Assembly: GCF_003340555.1 (NCBI RefSeq)
Contig: NZ_QPLJ01000001.1
Coordinates: forward strand, 480,877 to 544,876
DNA from: Jannaschia formosa
GTDB taxonomy: Bacteria > Pseudomonadota > Alphaproteobacteria > Rhodobacterales > Rhodobacteraceae
Direction of reading: 5' to 3'
DNA length: 64,000 bases
A program made the translations under genes and the position numbers. Shown here piece by piece: positions 49,176 to 58,193 of the stretch (position 1 is its first letter; each line of letters starts with the position of its first letter). Below the pieces are notes generated by a model. It saw only the letters and a program-made list of their open reading frames with translations, was not told the DNA's origin and made no database searches.

Positions 49176-50603
49176 GTGAAGATGTTCAGACCTGACAGCG
49201 ACGCGGGCGCGGCCGGACCGGAGCTTGGCCCCGCGCCCGGTCCCGGCCACCGCCCCGCGCCCGAGGACGGTCTGCCCCAGCCCCAGCGCGCGTTCGCCTT
49301 TGTCACCATCGGCATCGCCATCATGATGGCCGTGCTGGACAGTTCGATCATGAACGTGGCGCTTCCCACGATCGCGCGAGAGCAGGGGGTCGCTCCGGCT
49401 ACGGCGATCGGTGTGGTCACCATCTATCAGCTCGCCGTTGTCATCTCGCTCCTGCCCTTCGCGGCGTTGGGGGAATCGGTCGGCTTCCGCCGGGTCTATT
49501 TCCTCGGCGTCGCCCTCTTTGGCGGGGCCTCCTTCCTCTGCGCCCAGGCCACCAGCATCGAGATGCTGAACGCCGCCCGCCTGCTTCAGGGCTTCGGCGC
49601 GGGCGCTCTCATGAGTATCAACGCTGCCATGGTGCGCCACATCATGCCCGCCAGCCGGATCGGCAGCGGCATCGCCGCCATTTCGCTGATCGTCGGGGTC
49701 TCGGCCGCCTCCGGTCCCACGGTGGCGGGGGCGATCCTTGCCGTGGCCTCGTGGCAATGGCTGTTCCTCATCAATGTGCCGCTCAGCCTCGTGATCCTGC
49801 TCTCGGGCCTCATCACCTTGCCCCGCATGGCCGGATCGCGCCGGGGCTTCGACTGGGTCAGCGCGGGCCTCAACGCCGTCGCCTTCGGTCTCACGATCTC
49901 GGGGCTTACCGCGCTGGGGCACGGCGACTGGTCCGCGCTCGTGGCGGGCAAGTTCGCCCTCGCCGCCCTCGCGCTCCTGGCTTTGACCCTGCGCCTGCAA
50001 GGGGCCGTCGCACCGATGCTGCCGCTCGACCTGCTGCGCATACGGCCCTTCTCGATGGCCATCATCGCCTCGGTCTGCTCTTTCGTGGCTCAGTTCATCG
50101 TGTTCGTCTCGCTACCCTTCTTCTTCAGTGTGACGGGGCGTACGGCAGTGGAGATCGGGTTGCTGCTGACACCCTGGCCAGTGGCCACCGCGGTCATCGC
50201 ACCGCTCGCCGGACGCCTGTCCGACCGCCATCCGCCGGAATACCTCTCGCTCGCAGGCCTCGCCATCCTCGCGCTGGGCTTCCTCGCGCTGGCGACCATG
50301 CCGCCGGTGCCGGACAATGCCGACGTGGTCTGGCGCCTGACGATCTGCGGCATCGGGTTCGGATTGTTTCAGGCTCCGAACAACAAGGTCGTCATGACCA
50401 TGGCTCCCCGAGACCGCAGTGGCGGCGCGAGCGGCCTTCAATCGACCGCGCGGGTTCTGGGTCAATCGATCGGTGCCGCCTTGGCTGCCCTGATGATCGG
50501 GGCGGCCGCCGACTTCGCCCTTCAACCCCTGATGGCCCTCGCTATCGCCTTTTGCGTCGTAGCCATCGCGGCCACTCTGGTTCGGACATCCCGTCCGACA
50601 TAG
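49176..50603 (+). CDS. MFS transporter, DHA2 (EmrB/QacA-like) family
   Basis: A 475-residue transporter with about 14 membrane spans. The first span carries AVLDSSIMNVALPTIAREQG, the motif of the DHA2 drug:proton antiporters. A long hydrophilic N-terminus with Pro/Gly precedes it. The GTG at 49176 has an AGGA site seven bases upstream; the ATG six bases later is the alternative. It follows the GntR gene by 71 bp. It may export a product or a toxic compound linked to the cluster. Confidence 0.88.
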   Translation: MKMFRPDSDAGAAGPELGPAPGPGHRPAPEDGLPQPQRAFAFVTIGIAIMMAVLDSSIMNVALPTIAREQGVAPATAIGVVTIYQLAVVISLLPFAALGESVGFRRVYFLGVALFGGASFLCAQATSIEMLNAARLLQGFGAGALMSINAAMVRHIMPASRIGSGIAAISLIVGVSAASGPTVAGAILAVASWQWLFLINVPLSLVILLSGLITLPRMAGSRRGFDWVSAGLNAVAFGLTISGLTALGHGDWSALVAGKFALAALALLALTLRLQGAVAPMLPLDLLRIRPFSMAIIASVCSFVAQFIVFVSLPFFFSVTGRTAVEIGLLLTPWPVATAVIAPLAGRLSDRHPPEYLSLAGLAILALGFLALATMPPVPDNADVVWRLTICGIGFGLFQAPNNKVVMTMAPRDRSGGASGLQSTARVLGQSIGAALAALMIGAAADFALQPLMALAIAFCVVAIAATLVRTSRPT

Positions 50604-51046
50604 CGACGGGAATCAGGAGGGGCCTTGCTGCACGAAGCCTGTCGGGGATCCAGATCCCGGTCCAGCTGCACGGCTGGGCGACATGTCGAGGCCCGCCCCG
50701 AGCCGCTGCCGCACCCCCGACCTGGTCCGCTTGTAACGCCGCGCTGCGTGAGCGTGGATGGCTGACCGTCTGGTTCCATCCGTCTACCCCTTGGCATGCG
50801 GCACCGTCGGGGCCGCAGATCGTGTCCCGGCGCGTGGTCTAGCTTTTGGCGAGCTTAACAGCCTTTTCCGCCGCCCTGGATAGCTCACGCCTTGAAGGTT
50901 GGCATACCGGAAGGCCGCAATGCCTGGTGGAAGACGCCAGTGTGCGGTTGTAGCCGATCCGCGACATTAGCCTGCTTCCATGTGCCGTCGCAGTCGGAGA
51001 TCAGGCCCGTCGGACGGCCAAAAATAACTGAAAGTATCGTTGTGCT
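50604..51046. other. Non-coding stretch before the attachment site
   Basis: About 440 bp with no convincing gene on either strand. It separates the chromosomal catabolic cluster from the integrated island. Confidence 0.5.
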
Positions 51047-51100
51047 TGGTGCCCCCACACGGACTCGAACCGCGGACCTACTGATTACAAATCAGTGTGC
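51047..51100 (-). other. attL-like site: 3' half of tRNA-Thr(UGU)
   Basis: Reading on the minus strand, this segment gives an anticodon arm ACTGA-TTTGTAA-TCAGT (anticodon UGU), a T arm, a 3' acceptor strand TGGGGGC and an encoded CCA at 51047. The 5' acceptor strand and the D arm are absent upstream, so it is not a working tRNA gene. Such 3' fragments mark one end of elements integrated into tRNA genes. The integrase gene starts 130 bp away. Confidence 0.8.
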
Positions 51101-51231
51101 CTGACAATTCGAGGGTGCATGAATTCTGTTCAAAACCATATTTTCATGAGGTTTCCTCAGGGTTCATCTTGACATGAGACGACACCAAATCCACCTGGTG
51201 TACGGAGACAGACGTACACAGGCCGTACATC

Positions 51232-52425
51232 ATGCCATCTCTCAGGCTCACCCAGACCGAAGTAAAGAAGCTGGAAGGCACCCCTGGTAAGCAGGTGCTG
51301 TTCCGGGATGCCGAGGCCCCCGGTCTGGCCTTGCGCATCACTCCGAACGGGCACAAGACCTTCGTCTTCGGGTACTCGCTGCACGGCCATGAACGCCGGA
51401 TGCGAATTAGTGACACTGCAACCTGTACCCTCGCTGAAGCCCGCGAGGCAGCGAAGAAGCTTCGTCGGGAAGTCGACAACGGCGTGGACCCGCTCGAGAA
51501 ACGCGACGCCATCGCAGCCGCGCCGACCGTCAAGCAGCTATGGACAGACTACCAGAGAGACCACTTCCCGGACATTTCAGAGAAGCACAGAAAGGAACAG
51601 GTGGCCTACTGGGACCGCCATATCATCCCGGCCCTGGGAAACAAGAAGGTATCGGCCGTCACACGATTGGATGTCCTCAATCTGCACCGAAAGATCTCCC
51701 AGGCCGCACCCATACTAGCAAACAGGGTCCTAGCTTCCATCCGGAGGGCCTTCAGCTATGCCCTCTCTCGCGAGCTAGTAAAAGTCAACGTTGCCACAAA
51801 CATTAAACAGAACCGAGAAAAGGCTCGCAGGCGCTACCTTACACCAGACGAAATGGCTCGCCTAGTCGCTGCACTGGGCCGCATGACGAACCGCCAGGCC
51901 GCGAATGCCATCACTCTCTTGGCCCTAACCGGAGCTCGTCGATCAGAGGTACTCGGCGCGCGCTGGGACGAGTTCGAGATTCCTGCGGCGGGGGATCAGC
52001 CACCAGCACGCTGGCGGAAACCGGCCGAACGCACGAAGTCGAGGACAGAGTCGAGTACGGCGTTATCAGATGCCGCGGTCACTCTGCTTCAACAGATGAG
52101 AGCGGAAGCGGCCGACCAGTCGGAATACCTGTTCCCCACGAAAGGCGGGACACCAATTCCCGATGTAAATAAGCCTTGGAACTGGCTTAGGAAAGAGGCT
52201 GATCTCGATGACTTCCGAATGCACGACTTGCGCCATAGCTTCGCATCTCTCCTCATTAGCTCTGGATACAGCCTAGCCGCGGTCGGAGAAATGCTCGGGC
52301 ACTCGCAGCCTCAAACAACAGCCCGGTACGCACACCTAATGGATGCACCACAGAAAGCTGCCGCTGAACTGGTCGGCGCCGCCTGGAAAGCTGCGGCGGG
52401 GGATCAGGATCATAGCCAAAGCTAG
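51232..52425 (+). CDS. Tyrosine integrase, P4 type
   Basis: A 397-residue site-specific recombinase. The N-terminal DUF4102-like arm-binding domain (MPSLRLTQTEVKKLEG...) is followed by a catalytic domain with R236 in LTGARRSEVLG, H331/R334 in HDLRHSFASLL, H357 in LGHSQPQ and the nucleophile Y366 in TTARYAHL. Members insert elements at the 3' end of tRNA genes, which fits the tRNA-Thr fragment beside it. Codon use is less GC-rich than that of the chromosomal genes to the left. Confidence 0.95.
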   Translation: MPSLRLTQTEVKKLEGTPGKQVLFRDAEAPGLALRITPNGHKTFVFGYSLHGHERRMRISDTATCTLAEAREAAKKLRREVDNGVDPLEKRDAIAAAPTVKQLWTDYQRDHFPDISEKHRKEQVAYWDRHIIPALGNKKVSAVTRLDVLNLHRKISQAAPILANRVLASIRRAFSYALSRELVKVNVATNIKQNREKARRRYLTPDEMARLVAALGRMTNRQAANAITLLALTGARRSEVLGARWDEFEIPAAGDQPPARWRKPAERTKSRTESSTALSDAAVTLLQQMRAEAADQSEYLFPTKGGTPIPDVNKPWNWLRKEADLDDFRMHDLRHSFASLLISSGYSLAAVGEMLGHSQPQTTARYAHLMDAPQKAAAELVGAAWKAAAGDQDHSQS

Positions 52426-52474
52426 ATCTGGCAGAACTACACTCATCGATCTACTTCTACTTTTTGGAGCCCCA

Positions 52475-52753
52475 ATGATGAAGCGACTAGACCCCAATGA
52501 CGTCGGTGGAGCCGACATCGGTTCGACCCAGGATCTGTTGAGCATTGTAAACAAGCTCGCACGGCACCTCGCCATCGAGCTGGATCTCCATTATGGTACC
52601 AATGACTCTGAGAAGCTCTCCGAGGAGATCGAGGACCTCATCTCTGCTAGCGCCGCAATGCTTGCAAATGGCTATACTATCGATGGCGTCGTTAGCGAGA
52701 TTATCGAGAAGTTCTATTTCGAGGACAATGTAGGGGACGCCTCCGTGCATTAG
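52475..52753 (+). CDS. Small hypothetical protein in the island
   Basis: A 92-residue acidic, mostly helical protein starting MMKRLDPNDVGG. A GGAG site lies a few bases before the double ATG at 52475, so this start is preferred over the longer frame running back into the integrase. No family recognised. It lies 50 bp after the integrase stop. Function unknown. Confidence 0.5.
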   Translation: MMKRLDPNDVGGADIGSTQDLLSIVNKLARHLAIELDLHYGTNDSEKLSEEIEDLISASAAMLANGYTIDGVVSEIIEKFYFEDNVGDASVH

Positions 52754-52832
52754 GCTCCGGATTCGTTGACCATCTGGTCTCGTCAGCCTGTTCATGATTT
52801 ATGGTTGCTATCCTGGAGGGGCGGCGGCCTAG

Positions 52833-53440
52833 CCCGAGAACCTGTTCTGGCTGAGCGATGCGCAGATGTATGGGTCGTGGCCGCACCTGCCTGACAAGGT
52901 CCGTCGCATGGCGCGGGTGAATGACCAGCGGGTGATCTTTGGGGTCGTCCATGTGCTGCGGTCGGGGTGCCGGTGGGCGGGTGCGCCCCCTCCCTACGGC
53001 GTGCGCAAGACCCCCAGTAACCGATGACGGCGGTGGGCTGGGAAGGACCATTGGTTCCGCATACTCGAGGCGCTGGCGGATGTAGATAGCCGGCCTGTGC
53101 AGGTCCTCATCGACAACTCGGTTGTCTCCGTGCACCGCACGGCCGGAGGAGGCAAAATAGGGAGGTCGCGCAGGGCATCGGGAGCTCGCGCGGGCGGTGG
53201 ACGACTTAGGTCCAGGCGCTCGCGGACCGCTGGTGCCGCTCCGTTCGGCCAGCGCTCACGGGCGTCAACGTCGCCGACGGCACCGCCGGACGCTGCTGCA
53301 GCGCCTGCCGCCAGACGTGCTCGTGGTGATCTAGCACAAGGGCTACGACAGCAATGTAGTGCGCGACCAAGTGAAGGATCGGGCCGCCTTGGCGGCGGCG
53401 TATGCCAAGCGAGGACGGATTGACTGGCTCAGAAATCGAC
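52833..53440 (+). pseudogene. Decayed IS5-family transposase
   Basis: Broken pieces of an IS5-family transposase in several frames. PENLFWLSDAQMYGSWPHLP begins at 52833 and runs through VRRMARVNDQRVIFGVVHVLRSGCRWAGAPPPYG to a stop. A shifted frame has LADVDSRPVQVLIDNSVVSVHR, and a later one has VLVVI*HKGYDSNVVRDQV. In-frame stops and at least two frameshifts show it is dead. No clear terminal inverted repeats were found. Confidence 0.8.
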
Positions 53441-53851
53441 GTCGATGAGGCCGTTCTCCCTAGCGTAGAGGTAGAGGCACCGCCAAGTCTTCTCGAATGC
53501 GTCGCCGACTACTCCGGTGATCTGGACGACCACCTTCGCACCGTCCGTGAACTCGATCCCGTAGGTCTGGTCGGTCCTGTTGCCTCCAGCGATAGCGCCG
53601 AGGATCGCCCCGACGGGACCGAGGAAGAGCGCGCCCGCCGCCGCCACCCCTGCAGCACCGTTGAAGTCCTTCCCGTCATTCGAGACGATCTGTTTAATGC
53701 GCTTGATGTCCTGCGGCCAATACTTCTTCTGGGGATTCTGGAAAATCACGCCGTGGAACCGCTTCGACGAAACAGACCACAGCACACCCGTCCCGATACC
53801 CATATGACCCTTGTAGGTGCCCCCGATGATCGGGAAGGCCAAGTAGCTCAT
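53429..53851 (-). CDS. Hypothetical protein with a glycine-zipper segment
   Basis: A 140-residue protein, start taken at the ATG at 53851 (a GTG twelve bases earlier is the alternative). The centre is a small-residue, Gly/Ala-rich hydrophobic stretch (GAAGVAAAGALFLGPVGAILGAIAGG) flanked by strands such as YGIEFTDGAKVVVQITGVVG. The segment may insert in a membrane. No family recognised. It lies right after the dead transposase in the opposite direction. Confidence 0.6.
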   Translation of the reverse strand: MSYLAFPIIGGTYKGHMGIGTGVLWSVSSKRFHGVIFQNPQKKYWPQDIKRIKQIVSNDGKDFNGAAGVAAAGALFLGPVGAILGAIAGGNRTDQTYGIEFTDGAKVVVQITGVVGDAFEKTWRCLYLYARENGLIDVDF

Positions 53852-53974
53852 CGAATCTGTCACTCCGAAAGTATAGATACTGGATGTATCGCACCCGTCC
53901 GAACCAGCTCAAGCGATGAGGACTAGGCGAGATTGGCCTCATTGATCCGACGTCGATCAGTTCAACGTTATTCG

Positions 53975-54358
53975 TCAGGAGCTGGCCCCAACAGGGCCCG
54001 CCTCCCTCGCCATGGCGGCGCGCTTCCGGGATCCCTCCCGGCAATACTCGGCATCCGCCCGGCACCACTCGGGACGAGCATCGCCGCACCACCGGCAGCG
54101 CCAGTTCCCGGATATCACGCAGCGCTGGATCGCCCTCGCGCGCTGAGCACGATGCCCGGCCCTGCCGTCCCATCCATAGGGAACGAACGATGAAGGTAAG
54201 CGTCCATCCTGGCATTCGATCCGCACGACATCAGGATCAGGTCCGGGCATGGGGTAGGCAGCTCCCAGGACTTCAGGCAGCCAAGGGGATGACCCCGGCA
54301 ACGGACCCCGGAATAGGCAAGGCGGCACCGCCGCCGGGATCGATTGTTGATCGCTCAT
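53975..54358 (-). CDS. Hypothetical protein with a cysteine cluster
   Basis: A 127-residue protein whose C-terminal part has CRWCGDARPEWCRADAEYCREGSRKRA, close to the zinc-binding pattern C-x2-C...Y-C-x3-C-R seen in small DNA-related proteins; the last cysteine of that pattern is serine here. The start MSDQQSIPA at 54358 was chosen over a longer frame. No family was assigned and function is unknown. Confidence 0.4.
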   Translation of the reverse strand: MSDQQSIPAAVPPCLFRGPLPGSSPWLPEVLGAAYPMPGPDPDVVRIECQDGRLPSSFVPYGWDGRAGHRAQRARAIQRCVISGNWRCRWCGDARPEWCRADAEYCREGSRKRAAMAREAGPVGASS

Positions 54359-54585
54359 CTTACCTGCGCCACACGCAAGGCACGTGAGAGCAGGTTCCCA
54401 GCCACCTCTGAAATACAATCGAAGGCCGCTCTCCTAGGTGCAGGAAAAGGGTTCCCTTTTCGGTGGCTTGGGTCATCCCGCAGCCACCGGGGCCAAGTCC
54501 GTCGGACTTGGCTTCTCGGCACCTTCAATGTGGTTTGAGACCGGCGCATATGGGCCTCGGAACCGACCCATCTGGATGCTGGCCC
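54359..54585. other. Short non-coding gap in the island
   Basis: About 230 bp between the cysteine-cluster gene and the divergent excisionase-like gene. No gene was seen; it should hold the two promoters. Confidence 0.35.
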
Positions 54586-54783
54586 ATGCCGAAGCACGAA
54601 CCACTGCTCACCCGTGACGAGGCCGCCATGCGCCTCAGTGTCTCCCCGCGTACGCTCGACCGCTGGCATGTTCTTCGGAAGGGTCCACCTCGAACGACGG
54701 CTGGCCGCCGAGTCCTTTATCGACCCGAGGCCCTCGACCAGTGGCTCTTGGAGCGGGAGATCGGGCCTAGGGATCTGGTCTGA
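54586..54783 (+). CDS. Excisionase-like helix-turn-helix protein
   Basis: A 65-residue protein, essentially one HTH_17-type winged helix: LLTRDEAAMRLSVSPRTLDRWHV, then GPPRTTAGRRVLYRPEALDQWLLERE. Such proteins bind att DNA and direct excision, or act as small regulators. The start MPKHEPLL at 54586 is preferred; longer starts exist. Its place in an integrase-bearing island fits an Xis/AlpA role, which is inference. Confidence 0.7.
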   Translation: MPKHEPLLTRDEAAMRLSVSPRTLDRWHVLRKGPPRTTAGRRVLYRPEALDQWLLEREIGPRDLV

Positions 54784-54836
54784 GTTAAAGCCAACGTTCA
54801 GGCTCAAGGGCGGCCGCAGCATCGCCATCTAGCTAC

Positions 54837-54898
54837 GACTGCAAAGTGGACGCTTCCTCTCCGATGTCGCGCTCGCCGCAATCGTCCACTTAGCAGTC
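54837..54898 (-). repeat. Inverted repeat after the GIY-YIG gene
   Basis: Arms GACTGCAAAGTGGAC (54837-54851) and GTCCACTTAGCAGTC (54884-54898) match at 14 of 15 positions, with a 32-bp spacer. The repeat starts about 55 bp past the stop of the GIY-YIG gene on the minus strand, so it may be a long-stem terminator of the operon or the remnant of a small mobile repeat. Confidence 0.45.
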
Positions 54899-54952
54899 AT
54901 GAATTCGAGACTAATCATCCCTCACTATGAGGACATCGGGAGCTTCGAGTCC

Positions 54953-56134
54953 TTACCCCACTCGGACGAGCTCTGCAGTCTTCGGATCGTACTGCAGTCC
55001 GGCCACGGAACCGTCGACAATGGCATCGATCACGGAATCTACTACGAAAAGCGGGACGAGGAACCATTCGCGCGGGACGATCAGCCGGCCGAAGCGGTCC
55101 ACGATCTCAATGTCCGCCCTTGCGGGCTCGAGCACTCTGTGAATGAGCGTCTCGAACCGCGACCGGGTGATGTTCATCAACTCGTAGGTCCGCTCAACTT
55201 TCACGCCGGCCATCAGGAACGTCGGCTGGTTCTCCGCGTCCGCGATGCGACGCGCGACCGTGCCGCCGGTGACGCCGATTTTGTGGAAGAGGTCCCGCCG
55301 CTCCACGATCCAGGGATCATCGGATAGACTGCTGAGGACATAGATCGTCCCCGTCCGCTGGTCTTCATCCTCCTGTACACTGCCGAAGAGGGGACCCGCG
55401 TTAGGGTCTGTGATCCTGCGCCCGGCCGCGTCTCTGTGAAGCGCTCGTTGCAAGGACCGCATCAGCAAGTCGCTCTGCGTGCCGTTGTCGTAGATCACCC
55501 GAAGCCGCGCATCCGTCTGGTCGTAGTCCTTGCGTATCTCGTCGCCCTTCTCGGCAACGTAAGCCTTCTGGCCATTGAGGATAAAGAAGCGGCCGACCTC
55601 GATCTCGGATCGGGCCTCAAAGGGCCTCGTCTCTCGGACTCCCGCGTCTAGTTCCGCCTGCACGGCCTCGAACAGGGGCCGGAACCGGTCGAAGTCGGGA
55701 CAGGGATCGCGTTGGGCGATTTCCTCAGCGGCCTTCTTCTGTGCGGTCGACCGGACGTGGCGCAGGGTCGTGAGGTCGGACGCATCCTCCTCGATTCCTA
55801 GGGATGCGAGCAGCGCCGCGTCATCGTCCTCCTCGGCGCCGCCATCCGGCGGGAGCGATGGTGCGGGCAGCAAGCCTTGGTAGTCGACCGGCTTGAGCAG
55901 GTCGTGCCATTCCGTCAGTCCCTGGAGTCGCCTTAGTCGGACGGCGTAGAGTCGTTCGAAGATATCGCCCTCCGGCGCGTGGCACGGCATGCGGCCGTGC
56001 TCCGCGACGAAGCGCTGGATGTCCTCAAACCCCGCCAGGACGCGCTCCTCCTGCGGGCTCCGGGCGCGCTGGGGCTCCGCCTCGATCTCGACGCCGAGAT
56101 CGGCGAGTAGGTCCTCGTCACTCTGCTCAGCCAC
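54953..56134 (-). CDS. GIY-YIG (T5orf172/MUG113-like) nuclease family protein
   Basis: A 393-residue protein. Residues 1-130 are acidic and helical, with a short motif (FVAEHGRMP, 42-50) shared with the helicase C-terminus. The C-terminal domain (about 260-365) has the GIY-YIG layout: TIYVLSS with Y265, FHKIGVTGGTVARRI (283-297), E328 in RFETLIHR, and REWF (355-358). Such domains cut DNA. The ATG overlaps the helicase stop by eight bases, so the two proteins are made together. Codon use is less GC-rich than that of the chromosomal genes. Confidence 0.8.
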   Translation of the reverse strand: MAEQSDEDLLADLGVEIEAEPQRARSPQEERVLAGFEDIQRFVAEHGRMPCHAPEGDIFERLYAVRLRRLQGLTEWHDLLKPVDYQGLLPAPSLPPDGGAEEDDDAALLASLGIEEDASDLTTLRHVRSTAQKKAAEEIAQRDPCPDFDRFRPLFEAVQAELDAGVRETRPFEARSEIEVGRFFILNGQKAYVAEKGDEIRKDYDQTDARLRVIYDNGTQSDLLMRSLQRALHRDAAGRRITDPNAGPLFGSVQEDEDQRTGTIYVLSSLSDDPWIVERRDLFHKIGVTGGTVARRIADAENQPTFLMAGVKVERTYELMNITRSRFETLIHRVLEPARADIEIVDRFGRLIVPREWFLVPLFVVDSVIDAIVDGSVAGLQYDPKTAELVRVG

Positions 56135-58193
56135 GGCGCGCCTCCTCTACCCTGCGCTTAAGAAACGCGATCCCCTCGGCCATGCGCCGCTCCCACGGGT
56201 CCTGGGCGGTTACCGAGGGTAGTCGCCCGCGCTCCGCGTGGAACTGCTTGGCTCGCTTCGCCAGGTCGCGCGCCTCCTCGAGCGAGAGGCTGGTCTTCTT
56301 GCCAGCAATGATCGCGGCGACGGCTTTCAGGCTGTTTTCGTTCATGGTCTTGGCGAGGATCGAATAAGCCTCGCCGAAGGGATTGATCGCGTCGATCAGG
56401 TCGATGTCGAGGTCACGCACGTCCATCGCGAACTTCCGCACCCCATCGATCAAAGCCGTGTTGGGCGAGGGCTCGTCGGGGTCCGCCTTCGCCTTGCGGA
56501 CCTCCTCGGACGCCTTCTGCGTCAGGTTCAGTGCCGCGACAGCCCGCTGACGGATGGCCTCTTGGTCCTCTTCGGGCAGTTCCGGGTAGCGGTCCTTGAT
56601 GACCTTGCCCATGCGCACGACCGTCAGTTCTTCGGGCACGAGGTCCTCCTTCTCGGTAAAGAGGCCCTTCTCGACCGTATGCCGGTCCTGGACGAAGCTC
56701 GCGATGATATCATTGATGTCGTCCTCGCAGGCAGAGCGGCCTTTCTCCGTCGTCGGCTGCTTCAGCCCTTTGATTTCTATCTGAAAAGCAGCCTGTGGGC
56801 CATCCGACACGAACCCTACATTCGTCTTCGCCTCGTCGTAGCCGCCGGGACCATAGTCCACGCCCTCCTGAGGCTTGCTCTGGGGCGTCTTGGGTACAAA
56901 CTCGAACCGAGGGGCCAGCACCTGCTCCATCAGCAAGCTCGCGGCGATGGCCTTGAGGGTATCGTTCACCGCTTCGGTTACGGCCTCGTCGGAGGCCGAC
57001 GGCTCGGCGATCAGGTTGGTGAAGCGAGCGCGAGTCTTGTTCGGGGCATCGCGGGTGGCGCGGCCGATGATCTGCACGATCTCAGTCAGCGAGGCGCGGT
57101 AGCCCACGGTCAAGGCGTGCTCGCACCAGATCCAGTCGAAGCCCTCCTTCGCCATCCCAAGGGCAACGATGATATCGACATGGTCGCGGTTGTCCTTGTG
57201 GGCTGGGTCCTTCAGCGCGGCGAGCACGCGGTTCCGGCGGGCAGGATCGGTGTCGTCCACGAGGTCGGCGATCTTGATCGTCTGTCCTCCTGGCGTCTCG
57301 ACCGTTTGAAAGCCAGTAACTGGGTCTACGCCCTTCCATTCTCCCAAGGCGTCGATGATGTGCTCGACCTCCTTGTGCTTGTCCTTCGTGCTCTCGCGCG
57401 AGTTCACAGAAGGGATGTGGAGGATCGTCTTCTCGGCCGGGTCCAGAACCGCCAGAATGTCGTCGGCGTAGGACCCAGTGTAGAAGAAGTAGCCGATGTC
57501 GAGCTGCTTCAACCAACGGTAGCCGTTGAGTTGCTCGTAGTAGGTGTAGGTGACGGTGTCAAAGCGCTGCTCGTCCTCGGGCGACAGCACGGCCTCGGCG
57601 TCGCCGCGGAAGTAGCTGCCGGTCATGGCAACGATGTGGGCGCGATCCCGGGCGATCAGAGCGCCGAGATGCGCACCCAACCTGTTGTCGGGGTTGGCGG
57701 AAACGTGGTGGAACTCGTCCACCGCGATCAGGCGGTCGTCGAAGGCCTCGATCCCGAAGCGGTCGACGGCGAAGCGGAAGGTGGCGTGAGTGCAGATTAG
57801 CACGCGGTCGTCGGATGCCAGGAACCGACCCACGGCGCCGACCTTGCCGTCGTCGCCGCCGGGTGCGTCGCAGAGGTTCCATTTGGGCTCGACGGTCCAG
57901 TCCGCCCAGAAGCCGAACTTCGACAGAGGTTCGTCGGCGAAGGACGCGCCGATGGAGCGCTCGGGCACCACAACGAGGGCTTGGCGCATGCCCTGGTTCG
58001 CCAGTTTGTCGAGCGCGATGAACATCAGGGCGCGACTCTTGCCGCTCGCCGGGGGTGACTTGATCAGCAGATACTGCTCGCCCCGCTTCTCATAGGCGCG
58101 TTCCTGCATCGGGCGCATGCCAAGCTCGTTCGAGGCATGGGTGGCTCCGGTGCGGGCGTAGGTGACGGAGACGGAAGGGACGTGATCAACCAT
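56127..58193 (-). CDS. SF2 DEAD/DEAH-type helicase
   Basis: A 688-residue superfamily 2 helicase. Motif I SPPASGKSR (46-54), motif II DEFHH (159-163), motif III MTGS (190-193) and motif VI QIIGRATR (374-381) are visible, so both RecA-like lobes are present. Residues 400-640 are mostly helical and not recognised, and the end (FHAERGRLP, 651-659) resembles the start of the GIY-YIG protein. No nuclease motif was seen. It lies 175 bp downstream of the AlbA_2 gene. Confidence 0.88.
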   Translation of the reverse strand: MVDHVPSVSVTYARTGATHASNELGMRPMQERAYEKRGEQYLLIKSPPASGKSRALMFIALDKLANQGMRQALVVVPERSIGASFADEPLSKFGFWADWTVEPKWNLCDAPGGDDGKVGAVGRFLASDDRVLICTHATFRFAVDRFGIEAFDDRLIAVDEFHHVSANPDNRLGAHLGALIARDRAHIVAMTGSYFRGDAEAVLSPEDEQRFDTVTYTYYEQLNGYRWLKQLDIGYFFYTGSYADDILAVLDPAEKTILHIPSVNSRESTKDKHKEVEHIIDALGEWKGVDPVTGFQTVETPGGQTIKIADLVDDTDPARRNRVLAALKDPAHKDNRDHVDIIVALGMAKEGFDWIWCEHALTVGYRASLTEIVQIIGRATRDAPNKTRARFTNLIAEPSASDEAVTEAVNDTLKAIAASLLMEQVLAPRFEFVPKTPQSKPQEGVDYGPGGYDEAKTNVGFVSDGPQAAFQIEIKGLKQPTTEKGRSACEDDINDIIASFVQDRHTVEKGLFTEKEDLVPEELTVVRMGKVIKDRYPELPEEDQEAIRQRAVAALNLTQKASEEVRKAKADPDEPSPNTALIDGVRKFAMDVRDLDIDLIDAINPFGEAYSILAKTMNENSLKAVAAIIAGKKTSLSLEEARDLAKRAKQFHAERGRLPSVTAQDPWERRMAEGIAFLKRRVEEARRG

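Noticed and set aside
51047-51100. A tRNA-Thr gene
   Set aside because: Only the anticodon arm, T arm and 3' acceptor strand are present; the D arm and 5' acceptor strand are missing, so it is an attachment-site fragment.
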